Shown: piece by piece, positions 18,953 to 28,700 of the stretch
How the letters are laid out: every line of letters begins with the position of its first letter
How positions within the stretch are numbered: the stretch's first letter is position 1
Origin: an uncultured Saprospirales bacterium
GTDB taxonomy: Bacteria; Bacteroidota; Bacteroidia; Chitinophagales; JADIYW01
NCBI GenBank assembly: GCA_938008535.1
Contig: CALLKF010000146.1
Location: 1-43,431, forward strand
Direction of reading: 5' to 3'
DNA: 43,431 nucleotides
Program-made: the position numbers and the translations under genes
The notes under the pieces: model-generated
Told to the model about the DNA's origin: nothing
Databases searched by the model: none
What the model saw: only the letters and a program-made list of their open reading frames with translations

Positions 18953-19143
18953 AACAGCCCTATTCCAAAGAAAAACGCTGAGTTATCAGAAAGCATCAAC
19001 GCTGCTGCTAAGCCGATGGATGTTGGGTTTGTAATTTGTGAAGAATAGTTTACACCTTTCCTGTATTAGGATGGTGAAAGTTGAAGATTAAGATTAGAAA
19101 TTAAATAAGCATTTGATTATTTATAAAGAAATACTATATTTGA

Positions 19144-19230
19144 CTACGAGCATAAGCTACGCAAATACAATATAGTATTGGTTGTATGTAAGAAACGAAG
19201 GTTCGTAGATAAACAAGTTAGCGGTCATGC
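19144..19230 (+). other. cassette boundary upstream of the Shedu-like gene
   Basis: CTACGA (19144-19149) and TCGTAG (19203-19208) frame a weak inverted repeat. The block 19192-19220 is 27/29 identical to 8827-8855. GTTAGCGGTCATGC starts at 19217, 42 bases before the start codon. A left TAAC box is absent, so it may be a truncated or array-entry form. Confidence 0.45.
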
Positions 19231-19258
19231 TAAGACGACAAACCAAAACTACTACTAA

Positions 19259-20623
19259 ATGGCACGACAGATAAAAACTGCTGCAGAAAAACTGCAAACA
19301 AAAATCAGAAATTTACTTTCTGACAACGATGATATTGCTGACAGAAATGGCAAAATTAAAGTTGAGAATAAAACACTATTTTCATATAGCCCGACAAATA
19401 TCAAGTATGGAAAATACAGGTATTATCCCACAAAAATTGAAAGTATAGTAGAAGAAGATTTTGAAGTTAATTTTCCACTAACAAATGAAAATCTATCATT
19501 ACTTGGAAGCAATATTTCAAACCCTCCAAATGGAGCAAAGGTTATTATTGACCTTTTCAGAAAATCAGGTAAGCCGAAAATAAACAAAGTAATTATTGGA
19601 AATGCTGAAAATAGTATTGATGAATTCAATGTATCTGTTACTAAAGACTTTTACGAAATAGTTTTAAGAATAAATAAAGAGGAAAGTAAGGACAAGGCAA
19701 TTCGGTTTAACAATAGAATTCAACCCTTTCTTGAATCATTATTTAATATTGTCTCAAGTAGCCAAACTATTGTTCGTGACTACTCATTACTATTAGAAGA
19801 AATTATAGCAAGCGGACAAGTTACACAGCAAGACATTATTGATTTAACTAACAGACTTGACCAGGGCAACAGTATAAATGTTGTTGTTGAGAGACAAATA
19901 ATAAAACAAGCAGAATGGCTTATAGAAAAAATTCAAGAAATACTTGATGAAGGTAAAATAAACACTACGAAAGCAAAAGAACTTGGAAATAAACATTTTG
20001 GATTTCCAAAAACAAGTATTACTGGACCTGAACATCTAATGGAAAAGATACTTACAAAATATGGGAAGTACACATTGTTTGGAGTTCCTGTGTTAATTAA
20101 CACCGACAAATATGTTGTTCATTCAGGGCATTTATCCCGTTCACAATTTGACATAATTTTGATAAATCATTTGTCTGACATTGAAGTAGTTGAATTAAAA
20201 AGACCAGACACAACTATTCTTGATTATGATGAGAATAGAGGTAAATTTTTTGCATCCAAAGAATTATCAATTGCCGTTTCACAAGCAGAGAGATATATAT
20301 CCGCTGTTTATAAGGACAATGACGAGGATTACAAAATTAATAATCAAAAAATTAAGGACTATCTAAATAGTCAAATAGGAGGCTCAATGACAGTTGAAAT
20401 TTGCAGACCTAAAGCTTTAATTATTTTAGGTTCATTTTTGACAATTGCTCCTGATTACAATACCTTAGATCCTAAAACACAGAAAAAAGTTAGTTTTGCT
20501 GCATATACTACAAATTACTTACAAGCGTATAAAGAGCTAAAAGACTCATATAAAAACATATACATATTGACATATTCTGAGCTAGTTGAAAATGCAAGGA
20601 CAAGATTACTTACAGATGACTAA
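19259..20623 (+). CDS. Shedu-type (DUF4263) PD-(D/E)XK nuclease, probable anti-phage protein
   Basis: 454 residues, no signal peptide. The C-terminal part (about 255-400) is a restriction-endonuclease-like core. Asp298 lies in SRSQFDII, and Glu312 and Lys314 in VVELKRP, giving the D...ExK triad. SQAERY (341-346) supplies the conserved Gln/Arg of the Shedu clade, and PKALIILG closes the core. The N-terminal 250 residues are a family-variable alpha/beta region that may sense the trigger. Shedu SduA proteins are single-gene defence systems with nicking or cleaving activity. That role here is inferred from family. ATG at 19259 sits 42 bases after a GTTA boundary, and the stop is 18 bases before the next TAAC box. 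Confidence 0.85.
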   Translation: MARQIKTAAEKLQTKIRNLLSDNDDIADRNGKIKVENKTLFSYSPTNIKYGKYRYYPTKIESIVEEDFEVNFPLTNENLSLLGSNISNPPNGAKVIIDLFRKSGKPKINKVIIGNAENSIDEFNVSVTKDFYEIVLRINKEESKDKAIRFNNRIQPFLESLFNIVSSSQTIVRDYSLLLEEIIASGQVTQQDIIDLTNRLDQGNSINVVVERQIIKQAEWLIEKIQEILDEGKINTTKAKELGNKHFGFPKTSITGPEHLMEKILTKYGKYTLFGVPVLINTDKYVVHSGHLSRSQFDIILINHLSDIEVVELKRPDTTILDYDENRGKFFASKELSIAVSQAERYISAVYKDNDEDYKINNQKIKDYLNSQIGGSMTVEICRPKALIILGSFLTIAPDYNTLDPKTQKKVSFAAYTTNYLQAYKELKDSYKNIYILTYSELVENARTRLLTDD

Positions 20624-20641
20624 AAAAGGAGCACAATTGCT

Positions 20642-20775
20642 TAACAGCACATTGGCAATAGGCGGGGTTTCGTCTCCGTTTGACAGTTTTGTGGTAGCCG
20701 AAAGTTCAGTTCTCCGAACAAACTTTTGTGCTGAAAAGCCCGCCCATCGCCAATCTGCAATACGTTACCTGCAAT
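20642..20775 (+). other. attC-like cassette recombination site
   Basis: TAAC (20642-20645), A, left arm 20647-20667, a 70-base loop with its own inner pairings, right arm 20738-20758, spacer AATAC, GTTACCTGCAAT (20764-20775). The arms match at 17 of 21 positions. TAAC to GTTA is 126 bases. This is the clearest site: both boxes, the 1-base left and 5-base right spacers are all present. A spurious 74-codon frame crosses it. Confidence 0.65.
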
Positions 20776-20802
20776 ATTATTATCCATTATTAATCCACCA
20801 AA

Positions 20803-21573
20803 ATGACTAATGCTGAACTAATTACTTATGGGGTTATTCACAAACAAATTCCAAAATATTTATTTAAGTATAGATACATAGATGCTCACCTTGATGATAT
20901 AATTCTTAAATCAGAATTATGGTTTTCATCTGCCGAAAAATTTAATGACCCTTTTGATTGCCAGATTAAAGTAAATACAGTAAATACACATCGAGAAATA
21001 AAAGATTATTTAGCAAAATTCGCACAAACGTTATCTAGAAAACAAATAAGAGAATTGGCAAGCAAATTATATGAAAATAATGAAGATCGTCACAATCTAT
21101 TCAATTCAGTTTTTTCAAATGATTTAAACAAACGAGGTTTATGTTGTTTTTGTGAAAATGAAACTAATATTTTACTTTGGTCACATTACACTAAATCTCA
21201 TAAAGGAGTTTGCCTAAAATTTGATGTTTTAGAAGATCCTGAATTATTTGTTTTCCCAATTAAAATTAAGTATGAAGAGAAATATCCTGTTTATAATCAC
21301 TTAAGAGATAGTGAAAAAATAATTGAAAGTTTAATAGGAACTAAAGCTAAATGCTGGGAATACGAAAAGGAAATGAGAATAATGAAACCAAGTACTGGAG
21401 CGTTTAAATTTAATAAATCTGCACTAGTGGAGATTATATTTGGTTGTAATTGTGAAGAGAAGGAAATTAAAAGAATTAAAAAACTAGCTCTTGATTCTGG
21501 ATACATAAATACTATTTTTAAAAAAGCAATAAAGAAGGAAAATGAATTTGGATTGGATTTCATTAATGGATAA
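20803..21573 (+). CDS. DUF2971-family protein
   Basis: 256 residues, soluble. It has the DUF2971 signature in order: YRYIDAHLDDIILKSELWFSS near 23-43, NDPFDC (46-51), CCFCE..NILLWSHYTKSHKGVCLKF at about 116-142, CWEYEKEMR at about 184-192, and a closing VEIIFGCNC (about 209-217). The function of the family is not established, though its members are often found among defence and mobile genes. The gene is a single cassette: 39 bases after one GTTA and 12 before the next left box. The pairing with the Shedu-like nuclease may be chance of cassette order. Confidence 0.85.
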   Translation: MTNAELITYGVIHKQIPKYLFKYRYIDAHLDDIILKSELWFSSAEKFNDPFDCQIKVNTVNTHREIKDYLAKFAQTLSRKQIRELASKLYENNEDRHNLFNSVFSNDLNKRGLCCFCENETNILLWSHYTKSHKGVCLKFDVLEDPELFVFPIKIKYEEKYPVYNHLRDSEKIIESLIGTKAKCWEYEKEMRIMKPSTGAFKFNKSALVEIIFGCNCEEKEIKRIKKLALDSGYINTIFKKAIKKENEFGLDFING

Positions 21574-21584
21574 TAATACAGATG

Positions 21585-21675
21585 TTACACTGGCTAAGCG
21601 CAAATGGTAATAAAATGTTTAATTTTATTTATGTTTGCCACTTGTGCCTAGTCAGGGAAAGTTAGTGGTAATGCC
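21585..21675 (+). other. attC-like cassette recombination site
   Basis: Left box TTAC (21585-21588; TAAC at other sites), A, left arm 21590-21610, right arm 21635-21655, spacer GGAAA, GTTAGTGGTAATGCC (21661-21675). The arms match at 16 of 21 positions and all five mismatches are transitions, so one strand can pair them with G-T wobbles. Length from left box to GTTA is 80 bases. Confidence 0.6.
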
Positions 21676-21698
21676 ATTAAAAATTTCAAATACCTAAA

Positions 21699-22232
21699 AT
21701 GACAGTTGACAATTATTTAAAAGAACACATTCCACACAGAATTAATCTGTTGGTAACGTTTCGAGATAGATTTAAAGATTTAAGCGATGACAGGAGAGAA
21801 AATGTTCGAGACCTTTTCCGTTGCTCAAAAGATATTTCAATGCTAATGGCTAGGTTTCTTCTAGGTGAACTTGGAATCAAACTAAAGAAAAACGACGCAA
21901 TTCTGTCTCCAGAAAAGGACACGGACTGGAAAAAAAGAATATCTGATTTTAATTTAAAAACACTAAATATAGACAACATAAGATCTAATACTCAACTCAA
22001 CTATGACATTTTAACTATTTTAAAAGCAGCCAATAGAGCGGTTGCACACATTCATGAAACTGACGTGAACCATGAGATTAAAACAAAGTACGAGGAACCA
22101 ATCTTAATAAGAGTTATCGACTTTACTGAAAAAGCAATTAAGACAAATTTTTATGAATCTACCGGATTTGACTTTGATGCAATCATGACTACAGATTGCA
22201 ATGAAATGCACAGAGAACGTCTTCGATTGTAA
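21699..22232 (+). CDS. hypothetical helical protein, possibly HEPN-like
   Basis: 177 residues, soluble and mostly helical. I do not recognise a named family. The segment ILKAANRAVAHIHET (about 108-122) contains R-x5-H, the catalytic pattern of HEPN ribonucleases, preceded by a helix with LFRCSKDISMLMARFLL. This would fit a minimal HEPN-type effector, but the motif is short and the match may be chance. The gene lies 38 bases after a GTTA boundary and 12 bases before the next inverted repeat, so it is the third cassette of the array beside a Shedu-like nuclease. Confidence 0.7.
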   Translation: MTVDNYLKEHIPHRINLLVTFRDRFKDLSDDRRENVRDLFRCSKDISMLMARFLLGELGIKLKKNDAILSPEKDTDWKKRISDFNLKTLNIDNIRSNTQLNYDILTILKAANRAVAHIHETDVNHEIKTKYEEPILIRVIDFTEKAIKTNFYESTGFDFDAIMTTDCNEMHRERLRL

Positions 22233-22243
22233 TTCCAATACTG

Positions 22244-22321
22244 GCACAAATCTGGCGAGACTTCCGAAGGACAACTCGTGTCTATTGATTTAAGCAGTCT
22301 ATGGTTGGATGTGCAAGGCAA
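22244..22321 (+). other. attC-like inverted repeat at the array end
   Basis: Left arm 22244-22262 and right arm 22296-22314 both have GCACA at the outer end and AGACT at the inner end, with a partly paired middle. 22248-22289 repeats 12237-12278 near the lactamase (39 of 42 bases). A final GTTA box is not seen; GGCAACCA follows, as at 13255-13262. Confidence 0.5.
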
Positions 22322-22328
22322 CCATTAT

Positions 22329-25300
22329 TTATTTCACCAACGTAACATTTCCTTTCAGCGTTATTTTTTCACCTTGAAAACATTCGCCTTCAAAATAATA
22401 ACCATACGTTTCTAATTGAACAATTTGGTTTTTGTAGGTTCCATTCCAACCAGCATTTATATCTTTTGATTCAAACATCTGGTTGCCCCAACGGTCGAAG
22501 ATCAACAAATAAGCTGATTTTAAAATAGTAGAACGTACTTTAAAAACATCATTCACACCATCGCCGTTTGGTGAAAATGCAGAAGGAATAAAAATTTGTG
22601 TTTTGTCGCAAGTGTAATCCAGCACGCGCACGCTAACGGTGTCTTCATTTTTACAATTGTTTCTATCGTTAATAGAAACAGTATATAAAGTAGTTTGTAT
22701 TGGCGAAGAAGTTGGATTAAAAATAGTAGCATTAGAAACCAAATCAACCGGAATCCAGTTGTATGAGTATGCCTGATTTTGCGTAGCTGTTAACTGCACT
22801 TGTTCGCCTCTGAAAATGACTGGTTTGTCAACCATTGCATCTATTGCAGGAATTGGATTTACGGAAACAACAATAGAATCGTCAGCAGAACATCCATAAA
22901 TATTATGTACAGAAATAAACACGGTTTGTGATGCAGTTGGTTTTATTTTTATAGAATCAATATTGTTAGTTTCAAAGGTGTCGTTTCCTGAAATCCAAAT
23001 AATATCATATTGCGAAGCCGTTCGCACATTTGCTTTTAAAGTAACCGAATCACCAACACAAACAGCAACATCAATTGGATTTATTTTTATCGAACGGTTT
23101 TCCAGTTCAATGCTATCTAACGTGGAACAGAATTTATAATCAGCTTTAAAGTAATACCATTTCTTGCCTTGTGGCTGCGTGATTTGTAAAGTCAGATTGG
23201 TGCCAAGTAAATGCGTTAAATCTCTGGTTTCATACCAACTCACGCTGGTGTAAAAATCTACAAAGGCAAAAGCAGAAACAGAATCGGAACAGAATATTTT
23301 TTGCGAAGATAAATCAACACTTGGTAAGGTATCATTATACAACACTCTAAAGCTATCTATCGTTTCGCAACCTAAATAATATACTTTTAAATAGTACATT
23401 TTTTCAGGAACAGTCTGGCTTAAAACAATGTTTGCATCATGTGAAAACACAGGATTGAAGTCAGGAAAGAATGACCACGATAAACTATCAAAATTAGAAA
23501 TTAAACCAATTAATCGCACAGAATCAGCGCATACTAAAACGGAATCAGAAATAGCAATAATTGGTTTTGGTTTTTGACGAATTAAAATACTGTCCACAGA
23601 AAAACAACCTTTGTAAAATGCTTTGATATAATAGGTTTTGATGCTTGCCGTAGTTGCCAATGACAACGTATTATTATTGAAATGCGGAACAAAAGTAGTG
23701 CTCGTTGACCAATACAAGGAGTCAAATTTATCAACAGCAATTTGCATGAATATACGATCGCCGATGTTGCAAAACGTAATAGAATCAGGCGCGGTGATAG
23801 TTGGTACCGTGTCATTAAACAACACAATAATACTATCTGTTGCAAGACAACCATCAACAGTGGCTTTCACATAATATTTTACTATCGGTAAAGTTTGCGA
23901 AACAACTAACGGATTGGATGTGCTGATAACAGGAACAAAATTCGCATTCGTGCTCCATTGAATATTCGTAACAGTTCGTGTAATTAAAACACGCACTTGT
24001 TGTTTACAAAACTTCAACGTATCCGGAATTAAATCCTGATTGATTGTTTTTATTTTTACCTGTATCGTATCTTTTTTTATACAGGTTTGATTGTTGGTTA
24101 CTGTTACAATGTAGGTAGTATTTGCATTGACTGTTGCCGTTGGATTTTGTATGGTTGTATTATTTAAACCAGTTGCCGGCGACCAGCTAAATGTATTGTT
24201 AGTAGTTGGCGAAACCGTGAGTGGCAACGTAATACTTCCACCAACGCAAGTAGTTAATGAATCTGGTAAAGATGTCGTTATTTCTTTTAAAATTCCAATG
24301 GTTTTGGTAATGGAAGACGAACAACTATCTGATGAGTTTACGGTGAGTGTTGCTGTTATGGATGTAGCCGTTCCATCATAAATAACAAAAGGATTTTTTA
24401 TAGTAGATGTAGTTCCGTTTGAAAATGTCCATTTCCAGGTGTTGATGTTTATTGGATCCACACTTTGATCTACAAAACGAATGGTATCGCCGCGTTTTAA
24501 ACAGGCAATATTTTGCGCAATAAAATCGGCTTGTATTCTTTTAAAACGCAATACAACTGTTTGTGTTGATGTTGCATTACAGGATTCATTTTGATTACAA
24601 ACTAAGGTAACCGTATAATTTCCAGCCGCAGCATACGTATGCGATGGATTTTGTAAAGTAGAAGAATCGCCATCACCGAAATACCATTTGTAAGTAGTAG
24701 CACCAAAACTATTATTAGTAAAGTTGACTGTGAAATTATTGCATTGTAAATTAGGTGCAAAAAAACTACTGATTACTTTCAATCCGCAATCCACTACATT
24801 AAATTGAAAATCGCGAATGGTTCTGGTTAAGCGCACATTGTTTCGGAATTCATCTACACAAACACCCACAACAAACTGACCAACTGTATTTGGCGTTCCG
24901 GATAGCAAACCGGTATTCGGATTTACTGATAAAGGAACACCACTCAACACATTGGCTAAACTATAAGGCGCACGCCATTGTACATTTATAAATGGCGGTG
25001 GTTCATCGTTTGGTGTTTGTCCGCCAGAACCATTGTTTAAAGGGTCTGGCACATCTGCACCAGAAAATGGAACGCATAAACTATAGACTAAACGGTCGCC
25101 ATCAGCATCGGTTGCTGCATGGTTGTAGGTGATAGGTTTATTGTTACAAATATATACAGGTGGATAGTTTAGAAAAACAGGACTGGTATTGTTAACATGC
25201 TGTCCATTAACGGCTGGTGGAATATTAATGCTATAAGTTGCGCCCCATTCTATATTTCCGCTAACAGGATCTTTGGTAATATTTAAAATGCTATTGTTTC

Positions 25301-25691
25301 GGCAACAACGCTGATAATAAATTGTATAGCCATTATTATTTGGAGGAAGATTTATGATACCGCGATATTTTGTCCAGTCAATGCGCTCGGTAATTGCAAT
25401 AGTTGCACATGGATCAACCAAAGGTGAGTTTAAGAAACTATCAAATGGCAACGTAAAATTAAATTGAGTTTCAACAGAGCCATCATAAACTCTAATAATT
25501 GCAGGATTATCTAGGAATGCATTTGGATTTGCTCTAATGTCATCACGATATACAAACAGTGTGATTTCAAAATTATTGTTTCCAAGGTATTTATAATTCA
25601 TCACACCACCAACAATATGCGAAGCATGTGTAGATAAAAATTGTAATAAGCAAATTACAAAAAATAAAAATTTTGTTTTGCGAAAATCCAT
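22329..25691 (-). CDS. T9SS-exported surface protein, SHIVGG N-domain, PKD and CHU_C
   Basis: About 1120 residues from the ATG at 25691. An upstream start at 25718 is possible but would put nine residues before the signal peptide MDFRKTKFLFFVICLLQFLS. Next comes the SHIVGGVMNYKYLG domain common in Bacteroidota surface proteins (about 25-300, with DADGDRLVYSLC and GLLSGTP motifs). PKD domains follow (YKWYFGDGDSS, HTYAAAGNYTV), then several repeats of about 80 residues with a (V/L)(Y/S)WS core and YY(I/V)KA...C..DSI, and an Ig-like module. A CHU_C domain (IFIPSAFSPNGDGVNDVF) ends it. It is the downstream paralogue of a tandem pair, starting 31 bases after its neighbour's stop, so probably co-transcribed. 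Confidence 0.92.
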   Translation of the reverse strand: MDFRKTKFLFFVICLLQFLSTHASHIVGGVMNYKYLGNNNFEITLFVYRDDIRANPNAFLDNPAIIRVYDGSVETQFNFTLPFDSFLNSPLVDPCATIAITERIDWTKYRGIINLPPNNNGYTIYYQRCCRNNSILNITKDPVSGNIEWGATYSINIPPAVNGQHVNNTSPVFLNYPPVYICNNKPITYNHAATDADGDRLVYSLCVPFSGADVPDPLNNGSGGQTPNDEPPPFINVQWRAPYSLANVLSGVPLSVNPNTGLLSGTPNTVGQFVVGVCVDEFRNNVRLTRTIRDFQFNVVDCGLKVISSFFAPNLQCNNFTVNFTNNSFGATTYKWYFGDGDSSTLQNPSHTYAAAGNYTVTLVCNQNESCNATSTQTVVLRFKRIQADFIAQNIACLKRGDTIRFVDQSVDPININTWKWTFSNGTTSTIKNPFVIYDGTATSITATLTVNSSDSCSSSITKTIGILKEITTSLPDSLTTCVGGSITLPLTVSPTTNNTFSWSPATGLNNTTIQNPTATVNANTTYIVTVTNNQTCIKKDTIQVKIKTINQDLIPDTLKFCKQQVRVLITRTVTNIQWSTNANFVPVISTSNPLVVSQTLPIVKYYVKATVDGCLATDSIIVLFNDTVPTITAPDSITFCNIGDRIFMQIAVDKFDSLYWSTSTTFVPHFNNNTLSLATTASIKTYYIKAFYKGCFSVDSILIRQKPKPIIAISDSVLVCADSVRLIGLISNFDSLSWSFFPDFNPVFSHDANIVLSQTVPEKMYYLKVYYLGCETIDSFRVLYNDTLPSVDLSSQKIFCSDSVSAFAFVDFYTSVSWYETRDLTHLLGTNLTLQITQPQGKKWYYFKADYKFCSTLDSIELENRSIKINPIDVAVCVGDSVTLKANVRTASQYDIIWISGNDTFETNNIDSIKIKPTASQTVFISVHNIYGCSADDSIVVSVNPIPAIDAMVDKPVIFRGEQVQLTATQNQAYSYNWIPVDLVSNATIFNPTSSPIQTTLYTVSINDRNNCKNEDTVSVRVLDYTCDKTQIFIPSAFSPNGDGVNDVFKVRSTILKSAYLLIFDRWGNQMFESKDINAGWNGTYKNQIVQLETYGYYFEGECFQGEKITLKGNVTLVK

Positions 25692-25722
25692 TGCAAGTTT
25701 TGAAATGGAAATATACAAAAGA

Positions 25723-28700
25723 TTATTTTATAAGAGAAACATTTCCTTTTAACGTGATCTTTTCACCTTGCAAACATTCACCTTCAAAATAATAACCATA
25801 AACTTCTAGTTGTGCTGGTTGATTTTTGTAGCTGCCATTCCAACCTATTGTAGCATCATAACTTTCAAATACTTTGTTGCCATAACGATTGTAAATAAGC
25901 AAATGATACGATTTTAATGGAGCAGATCGAACATTAAAAACATCATTATAACCATCGCCATTTGGTGAAAACGCGTTTGGAATAAAGATGTTGTTTTTGT
26001 CGCACACCGTATTTTCTACTCGAACGCTGACAGTGTCTTGTGCTTTGCAATTGTTTCTGTCGTTTACAAAAACAGTATAAGTAGTAGTTTGTGTTGGTGA
26101 TGATGTTGGATTGAAAATGGTTGAGTTGGAAACCAGATCAACAGGTATCCAATTGTAAGCATAGTTTTGATTTTGTGTAGCATTCAATTGTACCTGTTCG
26201 CCAGTATTTATGATAGGTTTGTCCACTGTAGCATCAACAACAGGCAATGGATTTACGGTGATTTGGAAAGAGTCATTTATTATTTCACAACCGGACACAC
26301 CATACGCTTGGAAATAAACTGTTTGTGTATGATTTGGAGTAAATGATGTTGTTGAGTTTTTTGTTATATTTCTTAAAGTATCGTTGTAATTCCAAACAAG
26401 TGTGTATTGATTTGATACGCCTGTAATGTCTATAAATTGAATGTTTAAATTAAAAGTTAATTCATTACCAGCACAAGTTGTTCTATCTTCTTTAAAATAT
26501 TTTACTATTGAATGACGAACATTTATACTATCTATTACACTACAAAAATTATAATTTGCTCTAAAGTAATACCATTTTGAAGTGTCATGCTGATTTGTTG
26601 TAAACAATAAATTCGTTGTAATAATAGAATCAAAATTTCTATCTATAGACCAAGTTGCATAAGTATAAAAATCAACAACTGCTTTTAGATTCACTTCGTT
26701 TTTGTTATTGCCACATGGACTAAATGGTGTATATGAAAGTTGAACATTCGGCAGCGTATCATTATAAAAAACAGTAATGCTATCTACACTTTCGCAGCCG
26801 GAATTAAATGTTTTGATGTAGTATGTTTTTTGTGGTTCAGCTTGTGCGAAAACCAAGATTGAATCGCGTGAAAGTATCACATCAAAAGTAGTATTTGCTG
26901 ACCAAATTAAACTGTCATAATTACTAATGGTTGCTTGTATTCTGACAGAGTCTTTGCATACAAAAACGGAGTCACTTAAATCAATGCTTGTTGCATCTTC
27001 AGGAATTCTTACAAAAATCCTATCCGTAGCAGAACAAAAATCAAAGGTTGCTTTTATATAATACGCTTGAAATGGAATATTCTGAATAGTAGTAAATGAT
27101 GGTTGGTTCGACAAAACAGGTGTAAACGTTGGACTAGTAGACCAAGTAATCACATTTGCATTAGATACATTAGCGCTGAGTGTTATTTGGTTGCTGCAAA
27201 AGATTGCACTATCATCTAATGCAATAGAAATTTGGTTTGCATTGTAATTGACCACAATACTATCTGTCACAAAACAATCTCTGTAAAATGCTTTTATGTA
27301 ATACACTTGTCGCGGATTATTTTGCACCACATTGATATTTTGCGTTGTGCCAATTACGGTTGTAAACGTTGGTTCTGTTGACCAAATCAGAGAAGTGAAT
27401 TTTCGTACAATAGAAGTGATACGAATGTTGCCGCCACAAATATTCAGTGAGTCAGCCAGTGCAATACTTGGCAGCGTATCTTGTACCGTTACGATGATAC
27501 TATCTGTATTGCTGCATGTTTGGTAATTTGCTTTGATATAATATTTTACCGTCTTCGGAATTTGCGTAGTAACCAATGGATTTGAGGTAGAAAGAATCGG
27601 TGTAAATGTTGACGCAGTTGACCATATAACATTATCCGAAAAATCAATATTAGCTGTTAAGGATATTTGGTTAGAACATTGCAGAATATTATCTGCTAAA
27701 GTAATTTGAGGAATTGTTTTACTGTACAATGCAACAATACTGTCAATGGCTTCGCATCCTTGCGCAGTAATTTTTACATAATACTTTTGTGTTGGTAAAG
27801 TCTGCGCAACACTAATGTTTGCTGATGTTCCAAGCACAGGCACAAATGTATTGGATGTTGACCACACCACAGTTTGTCCGTTAGAAAGCGGCACACTTAA
27901 GCGAACAGAATCATTACATACTTTTACCGTATCGCTTGCATTTATTTGTACGGTATTAATTGTTTTTAACTGCACACTATCAAATTGCACACAAGTATCA
28001 CCATTGGCTAAAACCGATTTTATCGTTACATAATAAGTGATATTCGTATTGGCTGATGTAGTAGGATTTTGAGCATTTGGATTACTTAAACCTGTTGCTG
28101 GTGTCCATTTAAATGTATTATTTCCTGTCATCACCAAACTTAATTGCGCGGTGCCAACATTGCTGCATTTAGTTATAACTGGCGTAATCGTATAAGGTGG
28201 TTTTTTAAACAAACGAATGGTTTTTGTAATAGTAGAAGTGCAGCCATTCGTCGATGTCACCAACAGTGTTGCGGTTAGTGATGTGTCTGTACCATTATAG
28301 AATAAAGTCGGACTTTGCAGGTTAGAAGAATCACCATTAGAGAATGTCCATTTCCAGCTTGCTACATTAAATGAATCGGTGCTTCTGTCAATAAATTTAA
28401 TAACATCACCACGTTGTAAACAGGCACTTACTTGTGTTGTAAAATCGGCTTCTATTTTTTTGTATTGAATAGAAATAGTTCTGGTATAATCAGCAATGCA
28501 CGAATTGGTGATGCTGTTTAAAGCAACTAGTCTAACAGTATAAATACCTGTTTGTCTATATGTATGAGATGGATTAACAGCTAGTGAAGAATCGCCATCG
28601 CCGAAATACCATTTATAAGAAGTAGCACCGGAACTTTGATTTTGAAAATCAACCGTGAAACTGTTGCATTGTATAGTTGGCGCAAAAAAAACTGCTGATG

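Larger units (their letters stand above)
17908..19258. other. 1.35-kb non-coding stretch with several repeat families
   Basis: Contains a bidirectional terminator-like hairpin (18154-18181), a REP-like stem-loop (18210-18242), an 18-unit 21-bp array (18296-18664), a second short 21-bp array (18869-18952) and the boundary ahead of the Shedu-like gene (19144-19230). All ORFs across it come from the repeats. 17908-18150 is plain AT-rich DNA. Confidence 0.7.

Noticed and set aside
20586..20810. 74-codon plus-strand frame after the Shedu-like gene
   Set aside because: It crosses the attC-like stem and overlaps both neighbouring genes; codons follow the inverted repeat.
8108..22328. Integron integrase, transposase or phage genes that would move the cassettes
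   Set aside because: None of the ORFs shows tyrosine recombinase, DDE or serine recombinase motifs; the enzyme, if any, lies outside the window.
25692..25718. Upstream start for the 1120-residue surface protein
   Set aside because: It would place nine polar residues before a standard signal peptide; the ATG at 25691 starts directly with one.
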